From: Comamonadaceae bacterium
Lineage (GTDB): Bacteria > Pseudomonadota > Gammaproteobacteria > Burkholderiales > Burkholderiaceae_C
DNA: 64,000 nt
Assembly: GCA_027486755.1 (NCBI GenBank)
Contig: JAIXOM010000043.1
Coordinates: 1-64,000 of the forward strand
Direction: 5' to 3'
Under the pieces are notes generated by a model. That model did not search any database. It had not been told where the DNA came from and saw nothing but the letters and a program-made list of their open reading frames with translations. The stretch's first letter is position 1. Every line of letters starts with the position of its first letter. The translations under genes were made by a program, and so were the position numbers. Shown piece by piece: positions 1 to 8,159 of the stretch.

Positions 1-48
1 GCCTCGGACCGACCTGTCCGACGGCGTCACACAAAGAGCCTAGGGATG

Positions 49-130
49 GCACGCCCGGGGGCTCAGGGGCCGGGCCTCATACTGCGGGGGTACACAGAAA
101 TCGGCCCGGCCCCTGAGCCCCCGAGCGTGC
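49..130. repeat. Long inverted repeat, 28-bp arms
   Basis: Two arms (49-76 and 103-130) are reverse complements at 27 of 28 positions and enclose a 26-base loop; the core arm is GGGGCTCAGGGGCCGGGCC. It lies about 100 bases beyond the stop codon of the leftmost minus-strand gene. No T-run follows either arm, so it is not a standard intrinsic terminator. It may be an extragenic palindrome or an RNA 3'-end stabiliser. The rest of bases 1-229 shows no convincing gene; the 70-codon plus-strand frame at 46-258 runs straight through the hairpin. Confidence 0.8.
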
Positions 131-229
131 GGCAAGCATGGGCTGGAATTCAAAGAGGGCATACCCCTCCTACGCGGCCAACCAGCGCTTCAAGCCAACG
201 AGCCCAAAGAGGCCAAAGAGCAGCTCAGC

Positions 230-1201
230 TCAATCGAGCTGTATCCCCATCTTCTTGATCAGCGGTCCCCAGCGGTTGTTTTCAGAGACGATGTAACTGG
301 CCAGATCTTGCGCGCTGGAGGTCTGGGCGATGAAGCCCAGTTCGTTGAACTTGCGTTGGGTGGGCGCTGCCATCACCGCCGTCATGACGGCACGGTTCAG
401 ACGCGCTACCACCGCCTCGGGCACCTTGGCCGGTGCTACCACTGCGAACCAGGTGAAAGCCACCAGCCTGGGATAGCCGATTTCCACAAAGGTCGGGACA
501 TCGGGCGCCACGGGTGAGCGCACATCGTCGAAGTTGGCCAGGATCTTGATCTTGCCGTCCCGGTGCAGCGGTACCAGTGTGGCCATGGCGTCGACCAGAG
601 CATCGACGTGACCACCGACCAAATCGACCAGGGCCGGCGCAGTGCCCTTGTAAGGCACTTCGGTCATGTCTATGCCCAGGGTCTGGTTCATCAGCACATT
701 GACCAGCTGCGAGTTGGCGCCCGAGCCGGCTGAGCCGTAATTCATCTTCTTGCCTTGGGTCAGGGCGTACTGCCGGAACTCGGCAATGTTGTTGACCGGC
801 AGTGACTTGCGCACCGCTACGCCCAGAGGCACCTTGACGGCCATCGCAATCGGCGCGAAATCTTCAATCTTGTAGGGCAGCTTTTTGTACAAGTGCGGGT
901 TGGTGCACAAGGTGGTGGTGGTCACCATCAGCAAGGTATGGCCGTCGGGCGGTGCTGCGGCCACATGCTGGGCGCCCAGGATGGTGCTGGCGCCCGGGCG
1001 GTTTTCTATGACCACGTTGACGCCCAGCGATGCTTGCATTTGCTCGGCCAAGACGCGTGAGGCCACGTCGGTTGGCCCGCCGGCCGCATACGGCACCACC
1101 AGCGTAACCGGCTTGCTTGGAAAGCTCTGGGCGTGAACAGCCGGGACGGCCAGCGCGCATGCGCTCAAGCCACGGGTGAGAAAGTGACGACGTGTAGACA
1201 T
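230..1201 (-). CDS. Bug/TctC-family tripartite tricarboxylate transporter binding protein
   Basis: This is a 323-residue periplasmic solute-binding protein of the Bug (TctC) family, which captures organic acids and similar small molecules. The ORF could start at 1252, but ATG 1201 is preceded by a good AGGAG and begins with an export signal (STRRHFLTRGLSAC... ending near VHAQ), the twin Arg hinting at Tat export. The family hallmark VVPYAAGGPTDVASR follows directly. No membrane TctA/TctB partners are nearby, which is usual for Bug proteins in this group. It is the last gene of the minus-strand catabolic run. The ligand cannot be read from the sequence; by context it could be the island's substrate or a breakdown product. 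Confidence 0.9.
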   Translation of the reverse strand: MSTRRHFLTRGLSACALAVPAVHAQSFPSKPVTLVVPYAAGGPTDVASRVLAEQMQASLGVNVVIENRPGASTILGAQHVAAAPPDGHTLLMVTTTTLCTNPHLYKKLPYKIEDFAPIAMAVKVPLGVAVRKSLPVNNIAEFRQYALTQGKKMNYGSAGSGANSQLVNVLMNQTLGIDMTEVPYKGTAPALVDLVGGHVDALVDAMATLVPLHRDGKIKILANFDDVRSPVAPDVPTFVEIGYPRLVAFTWFAVVAPAKVPEAVVARLNRAVMTAVMAAPTQRKFNELGFIAQTSSAQDLASYIVSENNRWGPLIKKMGIQLD

Positions 1202-1252
1202 GCGAATAACTCCTGGTGATGAAAACAAGGGATGGTTTGCTGATGGATCCAT

Positions 1253-2326
1253 TCAGCTGGGCGGTAATGCACCGAGCAGCCCTTGTACCTGCCCAGGCAG
1301 CCTGTAAAACCGGGCGGCGCTGCGGCCGAAGAGGTCGGCCTTTTCGTTGGCGCTCGCGCCTGCAGCCATCCGCTTAAAGGCGTTCCACAGCACCGCGTAG
1401 GAAAACATGCCTTTGTCGACCGGGAAGTTGCTCTCGAACATGCAGCGCTGCACGCCAAAGGCCTCGATGCAGGTCTGCACATGCGGCAACCACAGACGGG
1501 CCAGCTCCTGCGAGTCTGGCGGCTGGACCTGCTCATGAAAACGTGCGCCGCAGATCACCATGCCCATGCCACCGAGCTTGACGCTGACGTTCGGGCAGCG
1601 GGCCAGTTCCTCAATATCACGCCGCCAAGTCACAAACGTTTCCTGCTCGCGGCCCACATAGGGGCCGACGCCGATGATGCAGCCGAAATGGTCGAGCACG
1701 ATGGGCAGATCGGGCAGGGCCCGAGCGACTTCGGTGAGTTCGGCAATCTGGCTGTGATAGAGCATGGCGTCGTAGCTCATGCCAGCGCGCGCCACGGCGC
1801 GCAGGCCGGCGCGGTAGCGCGCATCGGCCAGCAACTGCGCCGGCGCTGGCCGCAGCACAATGCCGTCCGGAAAATGCGGATCGCGTCCCACGCTGTGGCG
1901 CACGCCTCGAAAGCGTTGCGGCGAGGCGCTCTGGTGCGCCTCAAGCACCTCTTCGACCGCCTCGCCCAGCAGCATGTCGGCGAAGCCGACGATGCCCGCG
2001 CACAAGAAGGGCGCGGGCTCCGGCTGACCCTGTGCGGCCACGATCTGCTCAATGTGCTCGGTCTCGCCCACGCAGCGCAAATGCTCGGGGCCACTGTCGC
2101 GGTAGGCATGGTGGGCCTGCACCAGCACGGTGGCCACCACCTTGTGGCCGCTGCACACATCGCCGCGCAGCTCAGGCAGTCCGTAGGGGTGGCCGTCATG
2201 GGCCCAAATATGGTGGTGGGGATCGACGATGGGCAGATCGGGCTCGAGGATGTCCTCCTGTACGCGAACCAGCCAGTCGGGCCTAGGAGGCGGGTAGCTC
2301 AGCTTGCCGGTCACGTCCAGAGCCAT
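1253..2326 (-). CDS. Amidohydrolase-family TIM-barrel hydrolase (COG3618-like)
   Basis: This 357-residue protein belongs to the amidohydrolase-2 group that includes lactonases and 2-pyrone-4,6-dicarboxylate hydrolase. The metal-binding start motif DPHHHIW lies near residue 36, a barrel strand IVLDHFGC follows in the middle, and MFESNFPVD near residue 290 matches the late conserved Asp region. ATG 2326 has AAGGA just upstream. It sits 42 bases after an enoyl-CoA hydratase and 51 bases before the Bug gene start. In this operon a lactone or ring hydrolase role is a reasonable inference, but the substrate is unknown. A second, shorter paralogue lies at 4219. Confidence 0.85.
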   Translation of the reverse strand: MALDVTGKLSYPPPRPDWLVRVQEDILEPDLPIVDPHHHIWAHDGHPYGLPELRGDVCSGHKVVATVLVQAHHAYRDSGPEHLRCVGETEHIEQIVAAQGQPEPAPFLCAGIVGFADMLLGEAVEEVLEAHQSASPQRFRGVRHSVGRDPHFPDGIVLRPAPAQLLADARYRAGLRAVARAGMSYDAMLYHSQIAELTEVARALPDLPIVLDHFGCIIGVGPYVGREQETFVTWRRDIEELARCPNVSVKLGGMGMVICGARFHEQVQPPDSQELARLWLPHVQTCIEAFGVQRCMFESNFPVDKGMFSYAVLWNAFKRMAAGASANEKADLFGRSAARFYRLPGQVQGLLGALPPS

Positions 2327-2368
2327 GGGAGTCCTTGAGTAGGGGCTGGCCGTGCGGTATGCCCGGGC

Positions 2369-3163
2369 TCAGCGGTCTTGCAGTTGGGGCTGCCGCCCTT
2401 CCAGAAAGGCGCGCACGCCCTCGGCGCTGTCGGCTTTGGCTACCAGCTGGGCGGACATGGCCTGGGCATCCAGGTAGGCCTGCATCCAGCCCTTGCCCTC
2501 CAGGGCGACGCAAGCGGCTTTGCGAGCCCGCAGGGCAGGCAGGCTTTTGCTGGCAATCTGCGCAGCCAGCTCCAGCGCCCGGGGCATGACCTGCTCGGGC
2601 TCGACCACCGCGTTGAAAAAGCCTGTGGACTCGAGCTCGCCGGCGCTGAACTTGCGGCCGGTGTAGAGCATCTCTCTGACCTTGGCCTCGGGCATTTTGA
2701 GCAGGGCCATCAGGCCGGCGCCGCCGGCGACCAGCCCATAGTCGATTTCCGGGCAGGCGAACATGGCCTTGTTCGAGGCAATGCGCAGATCGCACAGGCC
2801 GGCCAGGATGAAGCCTATGCCGATGGCATGGCCATTGATGGCGGCGATCACCGGCCTGTCGAGTTGGTAGAAGCCAGGCAGGCGTTCGTTGATGAAGGCA
2901 TAGCGCTCCTTGCGCTTGGCCGTGTCCATGCCTACAAAATCCTTGAGGTCGGCGCCGCCGCACCAGGCGCGGCTGCTGTCGGGCGCGCTCAGGATGAGCA
3001 CGCGGATGTGGCTGCTTTGCTGCACATGCTCGACCAGGCGGCCTATGTCTTCATAGACCGACAGCGAGACGCTGTTGACCGGCGGTCGGGAGAACACCAC
3101 CGTGCCCACCCCCTGCTCAGACACGCTCAGGTGCAGGCTGCCTATTTGTTCGGAATCGCTCAT
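2369..3163 (-). CDS. Enoyl-CoA hydratase/isomerase family protein
   Basis: This is a 264-residue crotonase-fold protein. The oxyanion-hole segment AWCGGADL is near residue 67, and ACPEIDYGLVAGGAGL near residue 137 supplies one Glu, but the second acidic position of a classical hydratase is Gly. It may therefore act as an isomerase, hydrolase or specialised hydratase on a CoA thioester made by this operon. ATG 3163 has no clear Shine-Dalgarno sequence; three 12-base repeats fill the space before it. It is the second crotonase of the operon (the other is at 7347). Confidence 0.88.
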   Translation of the reverse strand: MSDSEQIGSLHLSVSEQGVGTVVFSRPPVNSVSLSVYEDIGRLVEHVQQSSHIRVLILSAPDSSRAWCGGADLKDFVGMDTAKRKERYAFINERLPGFYQLDRPVIAAINGHAIGIGFILAGLCDLRIASNKAMFACPEIDYGLVAGGAGLMALLKMPEAKVREMLYTGRKFSAGELESTGFFNAVVEPEQVMPRALELAAQIASKSLPALRARKAACVALEGKGWMQAYLDAQAMSAQLVAKADSAEGVRAFLEGRQPQLQDR

Positions 3164-3167
3164 GGTG

Positions 3168-3203
3168 GGATCAATGGTCGGATCAGCGGTCAGATCAGTG
3201 GTG
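3168..3203. repeat. Three imperfect 12-bp direct repeats
   Basis: The units GGATCAATGGTC, GGATCAGCGGTC and AGATCAGTGGTG follow each other without gaps. They span the end of the alcohol dehydrogenase gene (its stop codon is in the third unit) and the whole gap before the enoyl-CoA hydratase start. They occupy the place where a ribosome-binding site would be expected. The likely origin is slippage; a regulatory role is not shown. Confidence 0.7.
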
Positions 3204-4217
3204 GGTGAGCACCACCCGGCCGGCAGCGCTGCCTTGGGCCAGCAGGCTGTGGGCTTCGGCAGCTTGCTCGATCGGCAGGCTGTGGGCGATGCGTGGTTTG
3301 ATCTGCCCGCGTGCCACCAAATCGATCACCCGCTGGAGGTCGGCCACCAGCGCATGGCCACTGCCCACAATTTCGACCTCGCGCAAGATGGGGATGGCCG
3401 GGTTGAGCTGTACATTGCCGGGCTGCACATTGCCCACCATCACCAGCCGGGCGCCGGCGCTCAGGCTGCGCAAACTGGCGGCAAAAGTGGGGGCGCCTGC
3501 GATTTCAATCACCGCGTCGACGCCGCGGCCCTCGGTGATGTCGCGTGCGCTCTTGTGAAAGTCGCTGCCGCTCAGCACATGGTCGGCGCCGGCATTTTTG
3601 AGCAGCTCGCTCTTGTGCTCGGAGCTGGTAATGGCCAGCACCCGGTAGCCCATGAGCTTGGCCAGCTCCACCGTGTGTATGCCCACGCCGCCGGTGGCGG
3701 CGGTGATCAGCACGGTGTCACCCGGCTGCAGCCGGGCCCGCCCGAGGGCGTGAAAGCCGGTGCCGACGGCGCAGCTGAGGATGGCGCCGGTACTCAGATC
3801 GATGGAATCGGGAAGACGTACGGCGTTGCGCGGGCTGGCGATGACGAACTGGCCGTAGCCGCCCGAGATGTCTTCGCCATAAAAACCGGGCCCGTTGCGG
3901 CACAGGTTGTCGCGGCCGGCACGGCAGGTCGGACAGGTGCCGCAGGAGATGCGCTGGGTCAAGGCCACCCGGTCGCCGGGCGCAAATTGTTGGATCAGGG
4001 GGCCGACTTCCTCAACCACGCCAGAGATCTCATGGCCCATCACGCAGGGCAGGCGGGTGCCCGGGAAATGGCCCTGGCGGTTGAGCAGATCGTGCCCACA
4101 GACGCCGCAGGCATGGGTACGCACCAGCATCTGGTCGGCCAGATAGCTGGGTGTGGGTACCTCGGCCTGGTGCAGCACCTCGGGCCCGCCGAATCGCGTG
4201 AACAGTCCAGCCTTCAT
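3195..4217 (-). CDS. Zinc-dependent alcohol dehydrogenase (MDR family)
   Basis: This is a 340-residue medium-chain dehydrogenase/reductase. The catalytic zinc site is visible as CGVCGHD and GHE (residues about 38-63), and the structural zinc site as CGTCPTCRAGRDNLC (about 93-107). The cofactor-binding region TAATGGVGIHTVELAK follows around residue 153. It would oxidise an alcohol, or reduce an aldehyde or ketone, with NAD(P). The gene starts 1 base after the stop of the amidohydrolase upstream in transcription order (4219), so translation is probably coupled. By context it may act on a hydroxy or aldehyde intermediate of the pathway; the substrate is not predictable. Confidence 0.9.
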   Translation of the reverse strand: MKAGLFTRFGGPEVLHQAEVPTPSYLADQMLVRTHACGVCGHDLLNRQGHFPGTRLPCVMGHEISGVVEEVGPLIQQFAPGDRVALTQRISCGTCPTCRAGRDNLCRNGPGFYGEDISGGYGQFVIASPRNAVRLPDSIDLSTGAILSCAVGTGFHALGRARLQPGDTVLITAATGGVGIHTVELAKLMGYRVLAITSSEHKSELLKNAGADHVLSGSDFHKSARDITEGRGVDAVIEIAGAPTFAASLRSLSAGARLVMVGNVQPGNVQLNPAIPILREVEIVGSGHALVADLQRVIDLVARGQIKPRIAHSLPIEQAAEAHSLLAQGSAAGRVVLTHH

Positions 4218-4218
4218 C

Positions 4219-5019
4219 TCATGCTTCTCCCCAGGGCAGCCAGTGCTCGGCGGTGCCCGCCATCACGCTTTGCAACTGCTCGGCGCTCAGAAAGGGCAGG
4301 TGCTCGGTGAACATGGCAATGGCCTGTGGGTAGCTGCAGGCCATGCGGGTCAGGTCGGTGCCCCACATGGCTCGATCGGCGCCAAAGGCCTGAACTACCC
4401 GCTCGATATGGCCGTGCATGTCACGGTAGGGGAAGGGTTCGCTGGAATGGGCGGGCAGGGAGGACACCTTGACTGCCACATTGGTCAGATGGGCCAATTG
4501 CAGCACGCTGCTGACCTCGCGCTCAACCGCCTCGGCCTTGTCCATCACAAACAGATTGATGTGGTCGACGATGAAGCGGATGCGCGAAAAGCGCTGGGCC
4601 AATTCGCCGATGGTCGCTGCCCGCTTGGGCGCCCACATCATCACCGGCAGGGCCAGCTCGTTGGCCAGAGGCCAGAACCAGTCGGCGGTGCCGTCGTCGA
4701 GCCAGGACACCTCGCGGTAGGGCGGAAAGGTCAGCCGCGCGCCGATGAAGCCGCTGCTGGCCCACTGCGTCACGATGTCGCGGCTGGCCTGCTTGTCCAG
4801 GGTCAGCAGGGCCAGGGCCTTAAAGCGCTCGGGCCATTTTTTCGCGGCCTGCACGCACAGCTCATTGGCGCCGCTGTGGCCGGGGACCAGGTAGGTGCGC
4901 GAGACGCCGCAGGCATCCATCTGCGCAATGATTTCTTCGGCCGACATCGCCTGCTGCAGCATCTTGCTGGCAGCGGCCTGGTCGGTCCACAAATGAATTT
5001 GGCTGTCAATCAGGCGCAT
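4219..5019 (-). CDS. Amidohydrolase-family protein (short COG3618-like)
   Basis: This 266-residue amidohydrolase-2 protein begins MRLIDSQIHLW, the QxHxW form of the first metal-binding motif. RFIVDHINLF near residue 155 and MWGTDLTR near residue 216 match the later conserved His and Asp strands. It is about 90 residues shorter than its paralogue at 1253. It lies 6 bases after the end of the upstream acyl-CoA dehydrogenase and 1 base before the dehydrogenase gene at 4217, so it is tightly packed in the operon. Lactone or C-C bond hydrolysis is possible, but the actual reaction is unknown. Confidence 0.85.
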   Translation of the reverse strand: MRLIDSQIHLWTDQAAASKMLQQAMSAEEIIAQMDACGVSRTYLVPGHSGANELCVQAAKKWPERFKALALLTLDKQASRDIVTQWASSGFIGARLTFPPYREVSWLDDGTADWFWPLANELALPVMMWAPKRAATIGELAQRFSRIRFIVDHINLFVMDKAEAVEREVSSVLQLAHLTNVAVKVSSLPAHSSEPFPYRDMHGHIERVVQAFGADRAMWGTDLTRMACSYPQAIAMFTEHLPFLSAEQLQSVMAGTAEHWLPWGEA

Positions 5020-5025
5020 GGTGCT

Positions 5026-6135
5026 TCAGGCCGGCAGGCTTGCGTCCAGCAAGCTGGCGGCCACCCGCTCGCGGTGCCAGCTGGCGTCGCCGAAGGCGTG
5101 CTCCAGGTATTTGCCGCGGCGCATGAACCAGTGGACGTCGAAAGCATGGGTAAAGCCAACGCCGCCATGAATCTGCAGCGCTTCGTTGCAGACCAGGCGG
5201 CACATATCGCTGCTGGCAGCCTTGGCCATGGAGACGGCCACCGGCACGCTGCTGTCCTCGTCGGCCAGGGCCCAGGCCGCGTGGTAGGCGCAGGAGCGAG
5301 CGCCTTCGAGGGCGACCAGCATGTCGGCAAACTTGTGCTTGATGGCCTGGAAGGCGCCGATGGGCTGGCCAAACTGGCTGCGCTGCTTGGCATAGTCCAG
5401 GGCCAGGTCCATGGCCGCAGTAGCTACACCGACCATCTGCAAGCTGGCGGCCAGAGCGCTGACATGGAGCAGGCGCTCGACCGCCTGCGTGCCGCCGGCC
5501 AATGGCTGCGCGGGCGTGGCCGCAAAGCTGACCTTGCACAGTCCGCTGTGATCGTCGATCGAGTGGTGCGGCGCAATCGTGAGGCCAGCCGCGCCGACTT
5601 CGCAGACAAATAAGCCGGCCTGTCCCTCGCTGCCGCGGGCCGACACCAGCAGGTGGGTGGCCGACGCGGCGGCGGGCACCAGCATTTTTTGGCCATTGAT
5701 TTGCCAGCCTTGGCCTTGCGGACGGGCCTGCACTTGCAGCCAGCTGGGGTCGCGGTCGGCTTCGTGCTGGGCCCAGCTCCAGCGCGCTTGGCCACTGGCC
5801 AGAGCCGGTAGCCACTGCGCCGCTTGCTCGGCGCTGGCTTGGCGGACCAGGGTGTCGCTGACCACCATGGTCTGAATCAGCGGAGCGGGCAGCAGGGCGC
5901 GGCCCATGTCTTCCCAGAGCAGGGCCGCATCGAGCAGGCCCAGGCCGGTGCCTTCATGGGCCTCGGGCACCAACAGGCTGGGCAGGCCGAGCTCGCACAG
6001 GCCCTGCCAGAGCTGCGCATCAAAGGCGCCGCCGCTGGCGCGCACCTGGGCCGGGCCAGCCTGGTCGTCCAGGAAGCGGCGCACGCTGTCGCGCAGCATG
6101 TATTGGTCGGAGTTGAAGTCGAAATCCATGGTCAA
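5026..6135 (-). CDS. Acyl-CoA dehydrogenase, probable small partner of a heteromeric pair
   Basis: This is a 369-residue flavin-dependent acyl-CoA dehydrogenase-fold protein. The C-terminal half carries QFGQPIGAFQAIKHKFADM and IHGGVGFTHAFDVHWFMRR, typical of the partner subunit in two-gene dehydrogenases. It lacks the usual YxGTSEIQ ending found in the neighbouring gene. It starts 8 bases after that neighbour (6144-7334). Pairs like this form alpha2beta2 enzymes in steroid and other bulky acyl-CoA degradation; that assembly is an inference here. The likely reaction is alpha,beta-desaturation of a bulky or branched acyl-CoA. Confidence 0.9.
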   Translation of the reverse strand: MTMDFDFNSDQYMLRDSVRRFLDDQAGPAQVRASGGAFDAQLWQGLCELGLPSLLVPEAHEGTGLGLLDAALLWEDMGRALLPAPLIQTMVVSDTLVRQASAEQAAQWLPALASGQARWSWAQHEADRDPSWLQVQARPQGQGWQINGQKMLVPAAASATHLLVSARGSEGQAGLFVCEVGAAGLTIAPHHSIDDHSGLCKVSFAATPAQPLAGGTQAVERLLHVSALAASLQMVGVATAAMDLALDYAKQRSQFGQPIGAFQAIKHKFADMLVALEGARSCAYHAAWALADEDSSVPVAVSMAKAASSDMCRLVCNEALQIHGGVGFTHAFDVHWFMRRGKYLEHAFGDASWHRERVAASLLDASLPA

Positions 6136-6143
6136 TGCTTTGC

Positions 6144-7334
6144 TTATTTGGGCAGGCCCAGCACCCGCTCGGCCACCAGGTTGCGCTGGATCTCCGAGGT
6201 GCCCGAGTAGATGGTCATGGCGCGCGAGGCCAGGAAGCGGTGCGAGAAATGCCCTTGCGCGGGCGCTTGCGCATCAGCGGCCGACAGCACGCCGGCCGAG
6301 CCACCGACTTCCATCGCGATTTCGGTCAGCCGCTGGTACATATGGCTCCAGTAGAGCTTGGTGAACGATGATTCGACACCCAGTTCATCGCCACGGGCCA
6401 GCCGGGTCAAGCCGCGCAAGCCGTTGAGGCGCATGGTTTCGAGCTCGATGTGCGCGGCGGCCAGCTTCTGGCGCATCACCGGGTCCTGGCTGACGGGCTT
6501 GCCACCGCTTTGGACGCTCTTGGCCAGGGCCAGCAGGCGTTCGAATTCTCGCACAAAGCGCACCTGGCGGGGCAGGGCCTCTTCGGGGCCGCGCTCGAAA
6601 GCCAGGGTGGTCATGGCGATGCGCCAGCCCTGGTTGAGCTCGCCCACCAAATTGGCCACCGGTACCCGGACCTCGTCAAAAAAAACCTCATTGAATTCGG
6701 TCTCGCCGGTGATCTGTACCAGCGGGCGTATGGTGATGCCGGGGCTGCGCATGTCCAGCAGCAAAAAGCTCAAGCCCTTGTGCTTGAGCGCGTCGGGGTC
6801 GGTGCGTACCAGCATGAAGCACCAGTTGGAGTACTGGGCAAAGCTGGTCCAAATTTTCTGGCCGGTGACCACAAAGTCGTCGCCCTCGCGCACCGCTTTG
6901 CAACGCACCGAGGCCAGGTCTGAACCCGAGCCCGGCTCGGAAAAGCCCTGACACCAGACTTCCTCGCCGCGCAGGATGGGCGGCAGGAAGCGCTCCTTTT
7001 GCGCCGCGCTGCCGTGGGTCATCAGGGTTGGGCCGGTGAGGTTGCGGCCGATGATGTTCATGCCATCGGGCGCATCGGCGCGCGCCATCTCCTCCAGGAA
7101 GATGGCGTTTTCAATTGGGCTGGCGCCGCGGCCGCCGTATTGTTTGGGCCAGGTGATGCCCGACCAGCCGCCCTGGTAGAGCTTTTTCTCCCACTGCAGG
7201 CGAAAGGCGGCGCGTTCATCTTCGCCTTGGGGCTCAAACACCGTCTTGCCCCAGCCGGCGGGCAAATTGGCTTGGAGCCACTGGCGGATTTCAGATCGGA
7301 AGGCCTGCTGTTCGGGAGAGTCTTTGAGGTTCAT
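6144..7334 (-). CDS. Acyl-CoA dehydrogenase, FAD-binding main subunit
   Basis: This 396-residue acyl-CoA dehydrogenase has the FAD/substrate segment CQGFSEPGSGSDLAS near residue 130, VTGQKIWTSFAQ near 155, and the C-terminal IYSGTSEIQRNLVAERVLG that completes the flavin site. It would introduce a double bond next to the CoA thioester. It is directly followed by the shorter partner at 5026-6135 and preceded 12 bases upstream by a PaaG-like crotonase, so desaturation, hydration and isomerisation are encoded together. Whether it works alone or only with its partner is open. Confidence 0.92.
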   Translation of the reverse strand: MNLKDSPEQQAFRSEIRQWLQANLPAGWGKTVFEPQGEDERAAFRLQWEKKLYQGGWSGITWPKQYGGRGASPIENAIFLEEMARADAPDGMNIIGRNLTGPTLMTHGSAAQKERFLPPILRGEEVWCQGFSEPGSGSDLASVRCKAVREGDDFVVTGQKIWTSFAQYSNWCFMLVRTDPDALKHKGLSFLLLDMRSPGITIRPLVQITGETEFNEVFFDEVRVPVANLVGELNQGWRIAMTTLAFERGPEEALPRQVRFVREFERLLALAKSVQSGGKPVSQDPVMRQKLAAAHIELETMRLNGLRGLTRLARGDELGVESSFTKLYWSHMYQRLTEIAMEVGGSAGVLSAADAQAPAQGHFSHRFLASRAMTIYSGTSEIQRNLVAERVLGLPK

Positions 7335-7346
7335 AAGGGGCGCGTG

Positions 7347-8138
7347 TTATTTCCCGCTGAATCGCGCAGGTCGCTTTTCCCGGAAGGCTTGCACGCCCTC
7401 GCGGTGGTCATCGGTCGATAGGGTGACGGCCAAGGCATAGGCCTCGAACTCGGCCAGCTGTTCTAGGCTGGCGTTGGGCGCCATATTGAGCAAGGTCTTG
7501 GTCAGCCCAATGGCTGCGGTCGGTCCTTGCGCCAGTTCTAGCGCAAGTTTGCGCGCTGTGCTCAAGAGCTCTTCAGCCGCTACCACTTCATGCACCAGGC
7601 CCATGGCCAAAGCCTCCTGGGCCGTGAGCATTCGCCCGGTCAGGCACAGGTCCTTGGCTCGGCCCAGCCCGACCAGCCGGCTCAAGAGGTAGAGGCCACC
7701 GGTATCGGGCACCAGGCCAACCTTGATGAAGGCCTGGCTCATCTTGGCCTCTTGCGCCGCAATCACAAAGTCGGCGGCCAGCGCCAGGTTCATGCCCGAG
7801 CCGACGGCCGCGCCGTTGACTGCAGCGATCACCGGCTTTTCCAGCCGCACCAGGGGCATGAATACCTCATGGAGCATGCGCCGCAGCTTGTTGCGATCGA
7901 TCAGCGGCGAGGACTCGAAGGCCTGCGCCATCTCGCCCATGTCGCCGCCAGCGCAAAAAGCGCGGCCGGCGCCGGTGAGCACCACCGCGCGCACCTGGGT
8001 ATCGCGCGCGAGCTCGCCTATCAATTGGGCGAGCTCGCTTTGCATGCCGCTGCTAAAGGCGTTGAGCCTGTCGGCACGGTTGAGGGTGACCGTGGCGACG
8101 GACTCGCTGATATCGAGCAGCAGCGTTTGATAGCCCAT
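7347..8138 (-). CDS. Enoyl-CoA hydratase/isomerase, PaaG-like
   Basis: This is a 263-residue crotonase-fold protein. The oxyanion segment AFCAGGDM is at about residue 62, and KVGLVPDTGGLYLL (about residue 140) places an Asp where classical hydratases have their second Glu. This is the arrangement seen in PaaG-type isomerases, so double-bond shifting on an unsaturated CoA thioester is as likely as simple hydration. It ends 12 bases before the acyl-CoA dehydrogenase start and begins 21 bases after the LIV binding-protein stop. Confidence 0.9.
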   Translation of the reverse strand: MGYQTLLLDISESVATVTLNRADRLNAFSSGMQSELAQLIGELARDTQVRAVVLTGAGRAFCAGGDMGEMAQAFESSPLIDRNKLRRMLHEVFMPLVRLEKPVIAAVNGAAVGSGMNLALAADFVIAAQEAKMSQAFIKVGLVPDTGGLYLLSRLVGLGRAKDLCLTGRMLTAQEALAMGLVHEVVAAEELLSTARKLALELAQGPTAAIGLTKTLLNMAPNASLEQLAEFEAYALAVTLSTDDHREGVQAFREKRPARFSGK

Positions 8139-8159
8139 GGTGTGCTTGGGGTGGCAGGT

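Noticed and set aside
46-258. 70-codon plus-strand ORF at the window start
   Set aside because: It is read through the 28-bp inverted repeat, has no ribosome-binding site and overlaps the Bug gene end.
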